Position numbers and translations under genes: made by a program. This document shows, piece after piece, positions 10,201 through 19,585 of a stretch of DNA of 64,000 nucleotides. The notes beneath the pieces are model-generated. The model ran no database searches and was not told where the DNA came from. It worked only from the letters and a program-made list of their open reading frames with translations. Numbering within the stretch: the stretch's first letter is position 1; each line of letters opens with the position of its first letter. The stretch is taken from the NCBI RefSeq assembly GCF_014490035.1, contig NZ_CP061008.1:6634001-6698000 (forward strand), given 5' to 3'. The DNA is from Achromobacter xylosoxidans. Lineage in GTDB: Bacteria > Pseudomonadota > Gammaproteobacteria > Burkholderiales > Burkholderiaceae_B.

Positions 10201-11184
10201 TCAGGTCTTGGCGGCCGCATTGCGGCCCGCCGCCGGCGCCCCGCGCCGCAATCCCAGCCAGGTTCCCCCCAGCACGCAGGCCAGCCCCGCGACGTGCGTG
10301 GGCGTGACGTGCTCATCCAGGAACAGGGCCGCGAACAGCAGGCCGAAGATCGGCAGCCAGTTCACGAACAAGGCGGCGCGGCTGATGCCCAGCCGCGCAA
10401 TGCCGGCATTCCAGACGATGTTGCTGACGCCCGAGGCGATCACCGCCGAAAACAGCAGCACCAGCCACGGCCACCACGTCATCTGCCAGGTATCGCCCTG
10501 ATAGGTCGCGGGCGTCAGCGCCGCGTGCACCACCAGCATCAGGCCACCGGCCAGGTACATGTACCAGAGCATGCCCAGCGGATCCATGCTGCGCGACATG
10601 CGTTGGATCACCAGCCCGCCGCAGACGAACACCAGCACCGCCACGAACACGATGGCATCGCCCCAGCCCGTCAGGCCGATCCGCGCGCCGCTGCCGACCA
10701 CCACCATGCCCACGCCCAAGAGGCCCAGCAAGGCGCCGGAAATACGCACCAGCGTCAGCCTCTCGCGATAGAAGATGGCTGCCAGCAGCGCCGACAGCAA
10801 AGGGCTGGTCGCCATGATCAGCGTGCCGTTCGCGGCCGAGGACACCCGCAGTCCCGTCACCAGCGCCATCTGGTGCGCATACACCACCAGGAAGCCCGCC
10901 AGCGCGACCCAGCCCAGCTCGGCGCGGCCCAGCCGCGGAATGCGGCCCCGGCGGGCCTTGATGATGAGGGTGACGGTGATGAACGCGATGACGATGCGCA
11001 CGGCCGCCAGGGCCTGCACATCCATGTGCAGCGTCAGGTACTTGACCGAGACGATGTTCAGGCCCCAAGTGGCCATGACGAACATCAATTGAAGATAGAT
11101 AAGACCGGTGCGGTCCTGGCTTGCATCAACTGTCGGGGACGTCACGGGCGCCGGCCTGGAAGGAAAATGGGACGCGCCGCCCAC
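10201..11184 (-). CDS. EamA/DMT-family transporter
   Basis: A protein of up to 327 residues with about ten hydrophobic helices in two EamA repeats, typical of the drug/metabolite transporter superfamily (RhaT/YdcZ-like inner-membrane exporters). The conserved N-terminal feature MFVMATWGLNIVSVKYL is present. The substrate cannot be read from sequence. The start is uncertain: GTG at 11184 opens the longest frame, but GTG at 11145 (MTSPTVDASQD) would also give a complete first helix, and neither has a strong ribosome site. It lies 39 bases downstream of the LivF-type gene in the same direction and may be read through from that operon. Confidence 0.85.
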   Translation of the reverse strand: MGGASHFPSRPAPVTSPTVDASQDRTGLIYLQLMFVMATWGLNIVSVKYLTLHMDVQALAAVRIVIAFITVTLIIKARRGRIPRLGRAELGWVALAGFLVVYAHQMALVTGLRVSSAANGTLIMATSPLLSALLAAIFYRERLTLVRISGALLGLLGVGMVVVGSGARIGLTGWGDAIVFVAVLVFVCGGLVIQRMSRSMDPLGMLWYMYLAGGLMLVVHAALTPATYQGDTWQMTWWPWLVLLFSAVIASGVSNIVWNAGIARLGISRAALFVNWLPIFGLLFAALFLDEHVTPTHVAGLACVLGGTWLGLRRGAPAAGRNAAAKT

Positions 11185-11223
11185 GCGGCGCCGCGGACAT
11201 GGTATCGCGCCTGGGGCCCGGAC

Positions 11224-11934
<711 letters not shown>

Positions 11935-11970
11935 CGTCTTGCGGCCTGTTCCTATGCCTATGGCCTGGCC

Positions 11971-13746
11971 TCAGGCCATGCCGGTTCCCAGATACGCCTC
12001 GATCACGCGCTTGTCCGCCTGCACCTGGGCGGGCTTGCCCTCGGCGATCTTGATGCCGTAGTCCAGCACAATCACGTGATCGGAAATCGCCATCACCAGA
12101 TCCATGTGGTGCTCGACCATCAGCAGCGTGATGCCGCAGGATGCGCCGATGCGCACCAGCAGCTCGCCCAGCTCCGCGGTCTCCTGCGGGTTCAGCCCAG
12201 CCGCCGGTTCGTCCAGCAGCAGCAGGGTCGGCTCCGTCGCCAATGCGCGCGCCAGTTCCACGCGCCGCTGCAGGCCATACGGCAGGCTGCCCGCCGGCGT
12301 GTCGGCCAGATGCTCCAGGCCCACCATGCGCACCAGCCGATAGGCGTGCTCGCGCGCGCGGCGCTCCTCGGCGCGTGCGCTCGGCAGACCCAGCAGCGAT
12401 GTCCAGAAGCCGTTCTTCATGCGGCTGTGGCGGCCCAGCAGCACGTTGTCCAGCACCGACAGTTCGCCGAACAGGCGCAGGTTCTGGAAGCTGCGGCCTA
12501 TGCCCAGCTTGCAGATGACGTGCGGCCGCTCGCCCGCAATGTCCGTGCCCTGGAAGCGGACCACGCCCGCGTCTGGCAGCACCACGCCGCTGAGCATGTT
12601 GATAAGCGTGCTCTTGCCCGCGCCGTTCGGTCCGATCAGGGCGTGCACGTGGCCGCGCCGCAGACAGAAGGAAATGTCCTGCGCCGGCTTCACCCCGCCA
12701 TAGGCCTTGGACAGGCTCTCGACCACCAGCAACAGTTCTTCCTGCGCCGCAACCGCCGGCTTGGCCATGGCCGGCGCCGCCACCTCGCTGCCGCCGCCTT
12801 GCGGCCGCGCATCCGCGACCCGCCGCGCGCGGCGCGAGAACAGACCCATCACGCCGCCCGGCATGAAGTACAGCGCGAACAGCAGCAACGCGCCGTAGAA
12901 GAAATGCTGCACCGACGGCCAGCGCGCCAGCATCGCATCGATGATGGTCAGCGCTATCGCTCCCACGGCCGGCCCCGCCTTCGAGCCCGCCCCGCCGAAC
13001 AGCACCAGCAGCAAAATGAAGATAGACAGATTGAAGCCGATGAAATCCGAGTTGATGTACTGGTTCTGCTGCGCCACCAGCGCGCCCGCGATGCCGCAGG
13101 TCACGGCCGCCACCACGAAGGCGATGACCTTGGCGCGATACACGCGCACCCCGACGGAAGACGAGGCGATCTCATCGGCCTGCACCGACAGCAAGGCGCG
13201 TCCGAAGCGTCCGTCCAGCACGTTGCGCAGCAGCAGCTGCGTCGCCACGCACAGCACCAGCGCGAACCACACCCACTGTTGGTTGGTGAACGGGTTGCCG
13301 CCCCAGGTCAACGGCATGATGCCGAACAGGCCCGAAGGGCCGCCGAACACGTCCACCCATTCTGTGACGATCTTCTCCATGACGATGCCGAAAGCCAGCG
13401 TCACCATGGCCAGGTACGGCCCCTTAACGCGCAGCGACGGCAGGGCGATCAGCACGCCGAACACGCCGGCCACCACCGGCGCCGCGGCCAGGGCCAGCCA
13501 CGGATCGACTTGCCAACGCGAGGTCAGCAAGGCCGCCGTATAAGCGCCGGCCGCAAACAAGCCTGCCTGGCCCAGCGACTTCTGTCCCGCATACCCCACC
13601 AGCACGTTCACGCCCGCCGCGCACAGGTAGTACACGCAAGCCATGAATACGATGCGCAGGTAGTAATCGTTGTCCACCAGGGCGGCGAATACGGCGAGCG
13701 CCGCCGCCAGCGCCACGGCGATCAGGGTCTGGCCGTGCCGCTTCAT
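11971..13746 (-). CDS. Fused LivM-LivG: ABC permease plus ATPase
   Basis: A 591-residue fusion. Residues 1 to about 310 are a LivM-type permease with eight to ten membrane segments (for example NVLVGYAGQKSLGQAGLFAAG). After a linker rich in Ala, Gly and Arg, the C-terminal ~250 residues are a LivG-type ATPase with Walker A GPNGAGKSTL, a variant signature LPYGLQRR and Walker B LLLLDEPAAGLN. Such fusions recur in betaproteobacterial branched-chain-type importers. The ATG at 13746 overlaps the LivH stop (ATGA). With LivF it supplies the two different ATPase subunits of one importer. Confidence 0.93.
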   Translation of the reverse strand: MKRHGQTLIAVALAAALAVFAALVDNDYYLRIVFMACVYYLCAAGVNVLVGYAGQKSLGQAGLFAAGAYTAALLTSRWQVDPWLALAAAPVVAGVFGVLIALPSLRVKGPYLAMVTLAFGIVMEKIVTEWVDVFGGPSGLFGIMPLTWGGNPFTNQQWVWFALVLCVATQLLLRNVLDGRFGRALLSVQADEIASSSVGVRVYRAKVIAFVVAAVTCGIAGALVAQQNQYINSDFIGFNLSIFILLLVLFGGAGSKAGPAVGAIALTIIDAMLARWPSVQHFFYGALLLFALYFMPGGVMGLFSRRARRVADARPQGGGSEVAAPAMAKPAVAAQEELLLVVESLSKAYGGVKPAQDISFCLRRGHVHALIGPNGAGKSTLINMLSGVVLPDAGVVRFQGTDIAGERPHVICKLGIGRSFQNLRLFGELSVLDNVLLGRHSRMKNGFWTSLLGLPSARAEERRAREHAYRLVRMVGLEHLADTPAGSLPYGLQRRVELARALATEPTLLLLDEPAAGLNPQETAELGELLVRIGASCGITLLMVEHHMDLVMAISDHVIVLDYGIKIAEGKPAQVQADKRVIEAYLGTGMA

Positions 13747-14666
13747 ACCTTCTCCACCAGACGCTTGCCGAACAGGCCGGTGGGCTTGACTGCCAACACC
13801 AGGATCACCAACCCGAAGATCGCCACTTCACGCCATTGCGACTGCCAGAGGTTCACATAGGACTCCAGCAGCCCCAGCACGAAGCCGCCCAGCACGCAGC
13901 CGCGCGGATTCGACAGGCCGCCTATCATCGCGCCGGAAAAGCCCTTCAGGCCGATGGCCAGGCCCATGAATATCGAAGCCGACGTGATCGGCGCGACCAG
14001 AAAACCCGCCAGGCCGGCCAGCGCCGAACTGGCGAAGAAGGCTCCGGTCATCACTGCGTTCACATTGATGCCCATCAGGTTGGCGACCGCGGGATTGGCG
14101 GCCACGGCCCGCATCGCCTTGCCCAGCACCGTGCGGTTCATGACGCGGTCGAACAGCACCATCACCACCACCGCCACGGCGAGCAGCAGCAGTTCCTGGC
14201 TGCGCACCCCCGCGCCGAACACGCGGATCACCTCGTCGCCGAAGGGCGCCGGCACCGTGACCGGCGCGGGTCCCCAGACCGCGAACGCGGCGCTCTGCAG
14301 CAGGATGCCGAAGCCTAGCGTGCTCATGACCCAGGCCATGCCCGGGCGCGAGGCGAACGGCCGCACGCCGAACACGTACAGCAGCACGCCCAGCAAGCCC
14401 ATCACCAGCACCGCCGCCAGCCCGGCCAGCAAGTACTCCCAACCACTCAGTTCCAGGCCTGTGAAGGCCGCGGTAGTGATCGGCTTGCCGGCAAACAGGA
14501 ACAAGGCGCCTACCCCGATAAACGCACCCACGGACACGAATTCCCCGTGTCCGAAGTTGAGCGTGCGCGTGGTCGTGAACGTGATGCTGAAGCCCAGCGC
14601 CACCAACGCATACGCGCCCCCTACGGCTAGCCCGCTGACGAGCGCCTGCAACAATGTCGCCAACAT
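13743..14666 (-). CDS. Branched-chain-type ABC transporter permease (LivH-like)
   Basis: A 307-residue inner-membrane permease with about eight helices. It contains the LivH-type motif ALGFSITFTTTRTLNFGHGE near residue 22 and the conserved cytoplasmic loop around NRTVLGKAMRAVAANPA, which contacts the ATPases. It is coupled to the LivM-LivG fusion by a four-base overlap and lies 32 bases after the binding-protein gene, so it belongs to the same operon. Confidence 0.93.
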   Translation of the reverse strand: MLATLLQALVSGLAVGGAYALVALGFSITFTTTRTLNFGHGEFVSVGAFIGVGALFLFAGKPITTAAFTGLELSGWEYLLAGLAAVLVMGLLGVLLYVFGVRPFASRPGMAWVMSTLGFGILLQSAAFAVWGPAPVTVPAPFGDEVIRVFGAGVRSQELLLLAVAVVVMVLFDRVMNRTVLGKAMRAVAANPAVANLMGINVNAVMTGAFFASSALAGLAGFLVAPITSASIFMGLAIGLKGFSGAMIGGLSNPRGCVLGGFVLGLLESYVNLWQSQWREVAIFGLVILVLAVKPTGLFGKRLVEKV

Positions 14667-14698
14667 GATGGCCCCTTATGCCTGTCGCTGTCCTGCTG

Positions 14699-15886
14699 CT
14701 ACTTGGCGACGGCGACGGTCACGTCATCCGCGTAAGGCACCAGCTTGCCGTCCTGCCAGTGCGCCCACTTGTAGTCGCTTACCAGCAGCGCGTCATGCAC
14801 CGTGGCCGAGAACGGCTTGGTGTAGGTCTTCATCGCGCCTTCGTAGGTGCCATCCAGGTTCTCCAGCGCCAGGCGCACCTTGTCGCCATCGGTGGAGTTC
14901 GCCTGCTTGATCGCCATGCCCAGCAGATTCATGCCGTCATAGGCATGCGCCAGAAAGCCGAACGCGGTGGGCGAGGTCATCTTGGCCGATACGCGGTCAT
15001 ACAGCTTCTGCTGCGCGGCCGTGCGGTTGTCGGTGATGGTGCGCAGGAAAAAAGGCTTTTCCGACAGCGTCTTGCCCGCCGTGTCGTAGAACGCGATGTT
15101 GTCCGCCGCCCACGAGGTCAGCGTCAGCGGGAACCAGTTGATCTTCTCCATGCTGCGGAACACGTGCGCGATCGGCGTGCTCTGCGCCCAGATCACCACC
15201 GTGTCCACGCCCGCCGCCTTCAGCTTGTTCAGCTGCGAGGTCATGTCGGTATCGGCCACGCCGAACTTCTCGACCGCGACGGCCTTGACGCCCTGCGCCG
15301 CGCCCACTTCCTCCAGGTCCTTGAGCGCGCTCTGGCCGTAGCCGGTCGTCTCGATCATGAAGCCCACGTTCTTGACCTTGGGATTCTTCTTCAGGTAGCC
15401 GATCACGCCATCGACCTGTTCGCGGTCCACCATGCCGACGCGGAACATGTAGTTGTCGGCGCCTGCGCGCATGGGCTTGGTGATGTCGGTGCCGGAACCG
15501 ATGGCGCCCATGACGGGGATCTTCTTCTGGTTCGGGATGTGCTTCCAGGCGAGCGCGTTGCCCGAGTTGGTGGGGCCGACGATGGCCACGACCTTTTCGT
15601 TGTCGATCAGGTCCGTCATGTTCTGGATCGACTTGGGCGGCTGGGACAAGTCATCGCGAACCACCAGCACCAGCTTGCGTCCGAGCAAGCCGCCATTGGC
15701 ATTGATGTCGTCGATGGCCGTGCGCAGGCCCAGCACCGCGGCCTGCCCGCTTTGCGCGGACGGCGAAGCCGACAGGTCGCCGTTGAAGCCGATCTTGATG
15801 TCCTGGGCATAGGCCTGCGCGCCCACGGCCAGCGCGCACAAGGCGGCCGCCTTGGACAAGGTGGAAAAAATCCCCGCTGCTTTCAT
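14699..15886 (-). CDS. ABC transporter periplasmic binding protein (LivK/Peripla_BP_6 type)
   Basis: A 395-residue type I periplasmic binding protein. A signal peptide of about 27 residues ends near AQAYA. The mature start DIKIGFNGDLS and the motif VGPTNSGNALA are characteristic of the Peripla_BP_6 family, which binds amino acids, aromatic acids, urea or other small carboxylates. It precedes livH in the operon and follows the SDR gene by 76 bases. The substrate is not predictable, but the dehydrogenase genes upstream suggest it is also the substrate of the pathway. Confidence 0.92.
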   Translation of the reverse strand: MKAAGIFSTLSKAAALCALAVGAQAYAQDIKIGFNGDLSASPSAQSGQAAVLGLRTAIDDINANGGLLGRKLVLVVRDDLSQPPKSIQNMTDLIDNEKVVAIVGPTNSGNALAWKHIPNQKKIPVMGAIGSGTDITKPMRAGADNYMFRVGMVDREQVDGVIGYLKKNPKVKNVGFMIETTGYGQSALKDLEEVGAAQGVKAVAVEKFGVADTDMTSQLNKLKAAGVDTVVIWAQSTPIAHVFRSMEKINWFPLTLTSWAADNIAFYDTAGKTLSEKPFFLRTITDNRTAAQQKLYDRVSAKMTSPTAFGFLAHAYDGMNLLGMAIKQANSTDGDKVRLALENLDGTYEGAMKTYTKPFSATVHDALLVSDYKWAHWQDGKLVPYADDVTVAVAK

Positions 15887-15962
15887 CGTTGTCTCCAGTG
15901 TTTTTCAGATGTGCTGCACGTCGATGATTCTTCTTTCTGCCTCTCGCCCCAGGAGCCTGGCG

Positions 15963-16730
15963 CTATACCGCGAGGTAGCCGCCATCCACCGGCAGGGACA
16001 CGCCCGTCACGTACTGCGCCATCGGCGAAGCCAGGAACACGGCGGGGCCCACCAGGTCTTCGGGCTGTCCCACCCGTCCCAGCGGAATGCGCTGCATGAA
16101 GTTCGCCAGCCGGGCGGGATCGTCCCGCGTGTACTGCGTCATCGGCGTTTCGATGACACCCGGCGCAATGGCGTTGACCCGTATGCCGTCCGGCGCGAGG
16201 TCGCGCGCCATGGCCTGCGTCATCATCTTTACGCCACCCTTGGACGGCGAATAGCCCAGGGTCGTGCCCACCCCGGCAAACGACGCGATGGAGCCCACGT
16301 TGATGATGACGCCGCGCGTGGCGCGCAACGCCCCCAGGAAGGCGTGGATCATGTTGAAGCTGCCGTTCAGGTTCACGTCCAGCACGCGACGCCAGTTCTC
16401 GGCGGCGCGCGGACTGTCTATGCCTTCGCGGATCAGGATGCCGGCGTTGTTGACCAGCACGTCGATCGGCCCCACTTCCAGCTGCACCTGCGCCGCGATC
16501 GCCGTGCATGCCTCGGGGTCCGTCACGTCGAGCGCGTGGCTCCAGGCCTCTCCGCCCGCGGCGATGATGGCGCGTGCCGTCTGCATGGCGTTATCGGCCT
16601 GCACATCGGTCGCCACCACGCGCGCGCCCGCAGCCGCCAGGCCCAGCGCCAATGCCCGTCCGTTGCCTTGCCCCGCTCCCGTCACCAGGGCAAGCTTGCC
16701 CTGCAGCAGCCCCGCCGTCGCGGCGCTCAT
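15963..16730 (-). CDS. Short-chain dehydrogenase/reductase (SDR)
   Basis: A 255-residue classical SDR. The cofactor motif TGAGQGNG lies near residue 18, NNAG in the middle, and the catalytic Ser (VGSIAS) and YSPSK (the YxxxK pair) follow. An acidic residue after strand 2 (VVATDVQAD) suggests NAD(H) rather than NADP(H). The start ATG overlaps the stop of the flavoprotein gene (ATGA), so the two are translated together and probably act on the same metabolite, for example oxidising a hydroxyl to a ketone. The exact substrate is unknown. Confidence 0.92.
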   Translation of the reverse strand: MSAATAGLLQGKLALVTGAGQGNGRALALGLAAAGARVVATDVQADNAMQTARAIIAAGGEAWSHALDVTDPEACTAIAAQVQLEVGPIDVLVNNAGILIREGIDSPRAAENWRRVLDVNLNGSFNMIHAFLGALRATRGVIINVGSIASFAGVGTTLGYSPSKGGVKMMTQAMARDLAPDGIRVNAIAPGVIETPMTQYTRDDPARLANFMQRIPLGRVGQPEDLVGPAVFLASPMAQYVTGVSLPVDGGYLAV

Positions 16731-18478
16731 GCGGCCGCCTGCGCGGAAGCGTCCGCGGCTTGCTCGCGCGCAGCGGCCTTGCCGGCGGCTGCAATGCTCT
16801 GGCCCGCGACGTAGCCGAAGGTCAGCGCCGGACCCAAGGTGATGCCCGCGCCAGGGTAGTTGCCTCCCATGATGCTGCAGGCGTCGTTGCCCACGGCGTA
16901 CAGGCCGGGTATGACCGCGCCCAGCTCGTTCAATGCGCGGCCCTGGCCATCGACCTTCAGGCCGGCGAAGGTGCCGATATCGCCGATCATGACCTTGATC
17001 GCGTAATACGGCCCTTTCACGATGGGCGCCACGCAGGGATTCGGGCCATGCAGCGCATCGCCTTGATAGCGGTTGTAGGCCTTGCTGCCCTTGCCGAATT
17101 GCGGATCACGGCCCAGCGCGGCCTCGCGGTTGTACGCTTCGACCGTCTGGCGCAGGCTGCCGGCATCGATGCCGGTCTTCTGCGCCAGCTCCGCCACCGA
17201 TGCACCGCGAGTCAGATAGCCTGTGTCCAGGTAGCGCTTGATGGGCAACGGGAACGGCGCCACGCTGCCCAGGCCATATTTGCGCAGGGTCTTGTGGTCG
17301 CAGATCAGCCAGGCGCAGGTCTCGCCCTGTCCCTCGCATGCGCGCACCATCTCCTGCACGAAGTCATGGTACGAACTGCCTTCGTTGGTGAAGCGGCGAC
17401 CATTACGCGTGACGGCGATGACGCCCGGCTTGGCGCGGTCGATGAAGTGCGGCATGTAACCCGGGCTGCCGTCCTTGCGGGTCACCACGGACACCGGCAC
17501 CCATGCCGCGGCATTGGGCAGGGCGGTATTGACCTGCCCGCCCGCGCTCTCGGCCAGGCGCAGCCCGTCGCCGCTGTTGCCCGTGGGCGATGGCGAATAG
17601 TGTTCCGTGCCGTTGGGTGCGTGCGCATACAGCTGCTTGCGGCGTTCGATGTCATAGGGAAAGCCGCCGGAAGCCAGTACCACGGCGCGCGCGGCGCGCA
17701 CGCGCACGGTCGCGCCATCGCGCTGCACCACCGCGCCGCGCACGGCGCCATCTTCGATGATGAGCGACCTGGCCGGCGCGTTCAGCCACAGGGGCACGCC
17801 CAGCTTGAACGCGGAGGCGGCCAGCCGGCCGGCCAACGCATTGCCGTTGGTCAGCGTCATGCCGCGGCCATGCTTGGCCACATCCAGGAAATGCCGGCTC
17901 AGGCGCTTGGCCACGTACCAGGCCGAGGCCAGCGAGCGCGTGACTCGCATGAAATGCACGATCTCCTTGCCCGAGCCTAGCATCATGCCGAACACGGTCA
18001 ACTCGGGCAGCGCGGGCGCCAGGTCCCTGACGTGGGCGCCGAGCTTGCGGCCATCGTAGGGCCGCGCCACCATTGAACGTCCGCCCTGCTTTCCGCCGGG
18101 GGCTTCCGCGTGATAGTCGGGGAACACCAGCGGCATGTCGAACTGCACTTCGGTGTTCGACGTGAAGAAGTCGACAGCGCGCGGCCCCTGCTCCAGAAAG
18201 GCATCCACGCGTTCGGCGTTGTAGCTGTCGCCGGCTTCGTGACGCAGATAGGCGCGGCCTTCGTCCGGTGTTTCATGGATGCCCTGCACCTTGGCCAGCG
18301 AGGTGCCCGGTATCCACAGCCAGCCGCCGGAACGCGCGGTGGAGCCGCCAAAGCGCGGCTCTTTTTCAACGATAAGGACCTTCAGGCCTGACGTTGCCGC
18401 GGTGATTGCAGCTGCCATGCCCGACGCGCCCGACCCGACCACCAACACGTCGCAGTCGTATTGACGAGAATCTTCCAC
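16727..18478 (-). CDS. FAD-dependent oxidoreductase (3-ketosteroid dehydrogenase / fumarate reductase flavoprotein type)
   Basis: A 583-residue flavoprotein. The Rossmann motif VVGSGASGMAAA near residue 15 and a second FAD contact at IPGLYAVGNDACS near the C-terminus are intact. GGSTARSGGWLWIPG fits the 3-ketosteroid delta-1-dehydrogenase / FAD_binding_2 group, which desaturates or reduces alpha,beta positions next to a carbonyl. The start is GTG at 18478, preceded by GGAG at good spacing. It is the first gene of the operon, with a strong promoter upstream (18547-18575) and IclR facing it. The substrate may be steroid-like, cyclic or a simple acid; sequence alone does not decide. Confidence 0.9.
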   Translation of the reverse strand: MEDSRQYDCDVLVVGSGASGMAAAITAATSGLKVLIVEKEPRFGGSTARSGGWLWIPGTSLAKVQGIHETPDEGRAYLRHEAGDSYNAERVDAFLEQGPRAVDFFTSNTEVQFDMPLVFPDYHAEAPGGKQGGRSMVARPYDGRKLGAHVRDLAPALPELTVFGMMLGSGKEIVHFMRVTRSLASAWYVAKRLSRHFLDVAKHGRGMTLTNGNALAGRLAASAFKLGVPLWLNAPARSLIIEDGAVRGAVVQRDGATVRVRAARAVVLASGGFPYDIERRKQLYAHAPNGTEHYSPSPTGNSGDGLRLAESAGGQVNTALPNAAAWVPVSVVTRKDGSPGYMPHFIDRAKPGVIAVTRNGRRFTNEGSSYHDFVQEMVRACEGQGETCAWLICDHKTLRKYGLGSVAPFPLPIKRYLDTGYLTRGASVAELAQKTGIDAGSLRQTVEAYNREAALGRDPQFGKGSKAYNRYQGDALHGPNPCVAPIVKGPYYAIKVMIGDIGTFAGLKVDGQGRALNELGAVIPGLYAVGNDACSIMGGNYPGAGITLGPALTFGYVAGQSIAAAGKAAAREQAADASAQAAA

Positions 18479-18546
18479 GTTGTCTCCATACCCTTGGGGC
18501 GGCTTGCTCCCGATCGCGAAACCAGGGCAGCCTTCTTATTCTTTGG

Positions 18547-18575
18547 ACTGTAGAGAACGCATTTGATAATGTCAA
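18547..18575 (-). promoter_or_regulatory. Sigma-70 promoter of the flavoprotein-SDR-ABC operon
   Basis: On the minus strand a perfect -35 TTGACA (18570-18575) is separated by 17 bases from a -10 TACAGT (18547-18552). It lies about 70 bases before the GTG of the flavoprotein gene. The -35 sits in a short inverted repeat (TTGA, five bases, TCAA at 18563-18575), a reasonable place for the neighbouring IclR protein to bind. Confidence 0.65.
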
Positions 18576-18631
18576 TATGGTTCACGATTAGCGAAAGTAC
18601 TAACATAGGCAACCTCATTCGATAAAAGAAA

Positions 18632-19480
18632 ATGGCCACCAGACCCAGCTCCGGCAAGCGCAATGCCGATCACGCTCCCGCCTCGCCGCCGCGCAGACGC
18701 GGCATCCAGTCCATCGAAGTCGGCGGCAAGATCCTGCTGGCGCTGCTGGAACACTCGTCTTCGCTACCGCTGGGCGCGCTGGCGAAGGCCGCCGGCATGT
18801 CGGGCGCCAACGCCCACGCCTATCTCGTCAGCTACGGCAATCTGGGCCTGGTCAGGCAGGACCCAAACACCGGCGAATACGAGTTGGGGCCGCTCGCGCT
18901 GCAGCTGGGGCTGGCGGCGTTGCACCGGCTCGATCCCATCAAGATCGCCATCCCGATGACGCGCGAGTTCGCCGAAAGAACCGGACAGACCATCGCCATC
19001 GCAGTGCTGGGCAACCTGGGGCCAGTCATCGTGCATCTGCACGAATCCAACTACCCCATTCACGTCAACATGCGCACCGGCACGGTCATGTCGCTGACCA
19101 ACACGGCAACGGGCAAGGTGTTCGCGGCGCTGCTGCCGCCCAAGAAGATAGAAAGCCTGCTGCACGAAGACCATCTGCGCCTGGGCGCAGTGCCTTCATT
19201 GGGCAAGACGGAGAAGTTTGAACGGACCCTGCGCGAAGTCCGCCAGCGCGGCGTCGCGCGCGCCATGGGCGATCCCATTCCCGGCATCAACGGCCTGAGC
19301 GCGCCGGTGTTCGACTCGAACGGCAACGTGGTGCTGGTGATCACCGCCATCGGCGCCGCCGGCGTGTTCGACGTACGCTGGACCAGTCCGCTGATCGATG
19401 ACATCAAACGCTGTGCCGACGCCATCTCGGCTGAACTGGGCTGGCAGAACCGCGACGTGCGCGCGACGCGCCAGAGCTAG
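18632..19480 (+). CDS. IclR-family transcriptional regulator
   Basis: A 282-residue regulator. An N-terminal winged helix spans residues ~27-85 (IQSIEVGGKILLALLEHS, then ALAKAAGMSGANAHAYLVSYGNLGLV), followed by an IclR effector domain containing GPVIVHLHESNYP and GINGLSAPVFDSNG. It is transcribed away from the flavoprotein operon from a 153-base shared spacer, so it most likely controls that operon and itself in response to a pathway metabolite. The ribosome site (AAAAGAAA) is weak. A run of basic residues precedes the HTH. Confidence 0.93.
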   Translation: MATRPSSGKRNADHAPASPPRRRGIQSIEVGGKILLALLEHSSSLPLGALAKAAGMSGANAHAYLVSYGNLGLVRQDPNTGEYELGPLALQLGLAALHRLDPIKIAIPMTREFAERTGQTIAIAVLGNLGPVIVHLHESNYPIHVNMRTGTVMSLTNTATGKVFAALLPPKKIESLLHEDHLRLGAVPSLGKTEKFERTLREVRQRGVARAMGDPIPGINGLSAPVFDSNGNVVLVITAIGAAGVFDVRWTSPLIDDIKRCADAISAELGWQNRDVRATRQS

Positions 19481-19507
19481 GACCGGCAACGCGATATCGC
19501 CACGCGG

Positions 19508-19550
19508 CAAAAGGCCGCTGCATGGATGCATCCGTGCAGCGGCCTTTGTG
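19508..19550. terminator. Terminator between convergent iclR-type gene and dsbD
   Basis: AAAGGCCGCTGCA (19510-19522) pairs perfectly with TGCAGCGGCCTTT (19535-19547) across a 12-base loop. The plus-strand tail is TTTGTGTATTT and the minus-strand tail is short, so it probably serves iclR mainly and dsbD partly. The core stem AAAGGCCGCTG recurs in the terminator at 60151-60180. Confidence 0.7.
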
Positions 19551-19585
19551 TATTTCGAGTCAGCCTTGCGGCAAGGCTGCGATGC

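Noticed and set aside
12076..13860. A 594-codon plus-strand open frame opposite the LivM-LivG fusion
   Set aside because: The translation is rich in His, Arg and Gln with no domain; the opposite strand codes for a clear ABC protein.
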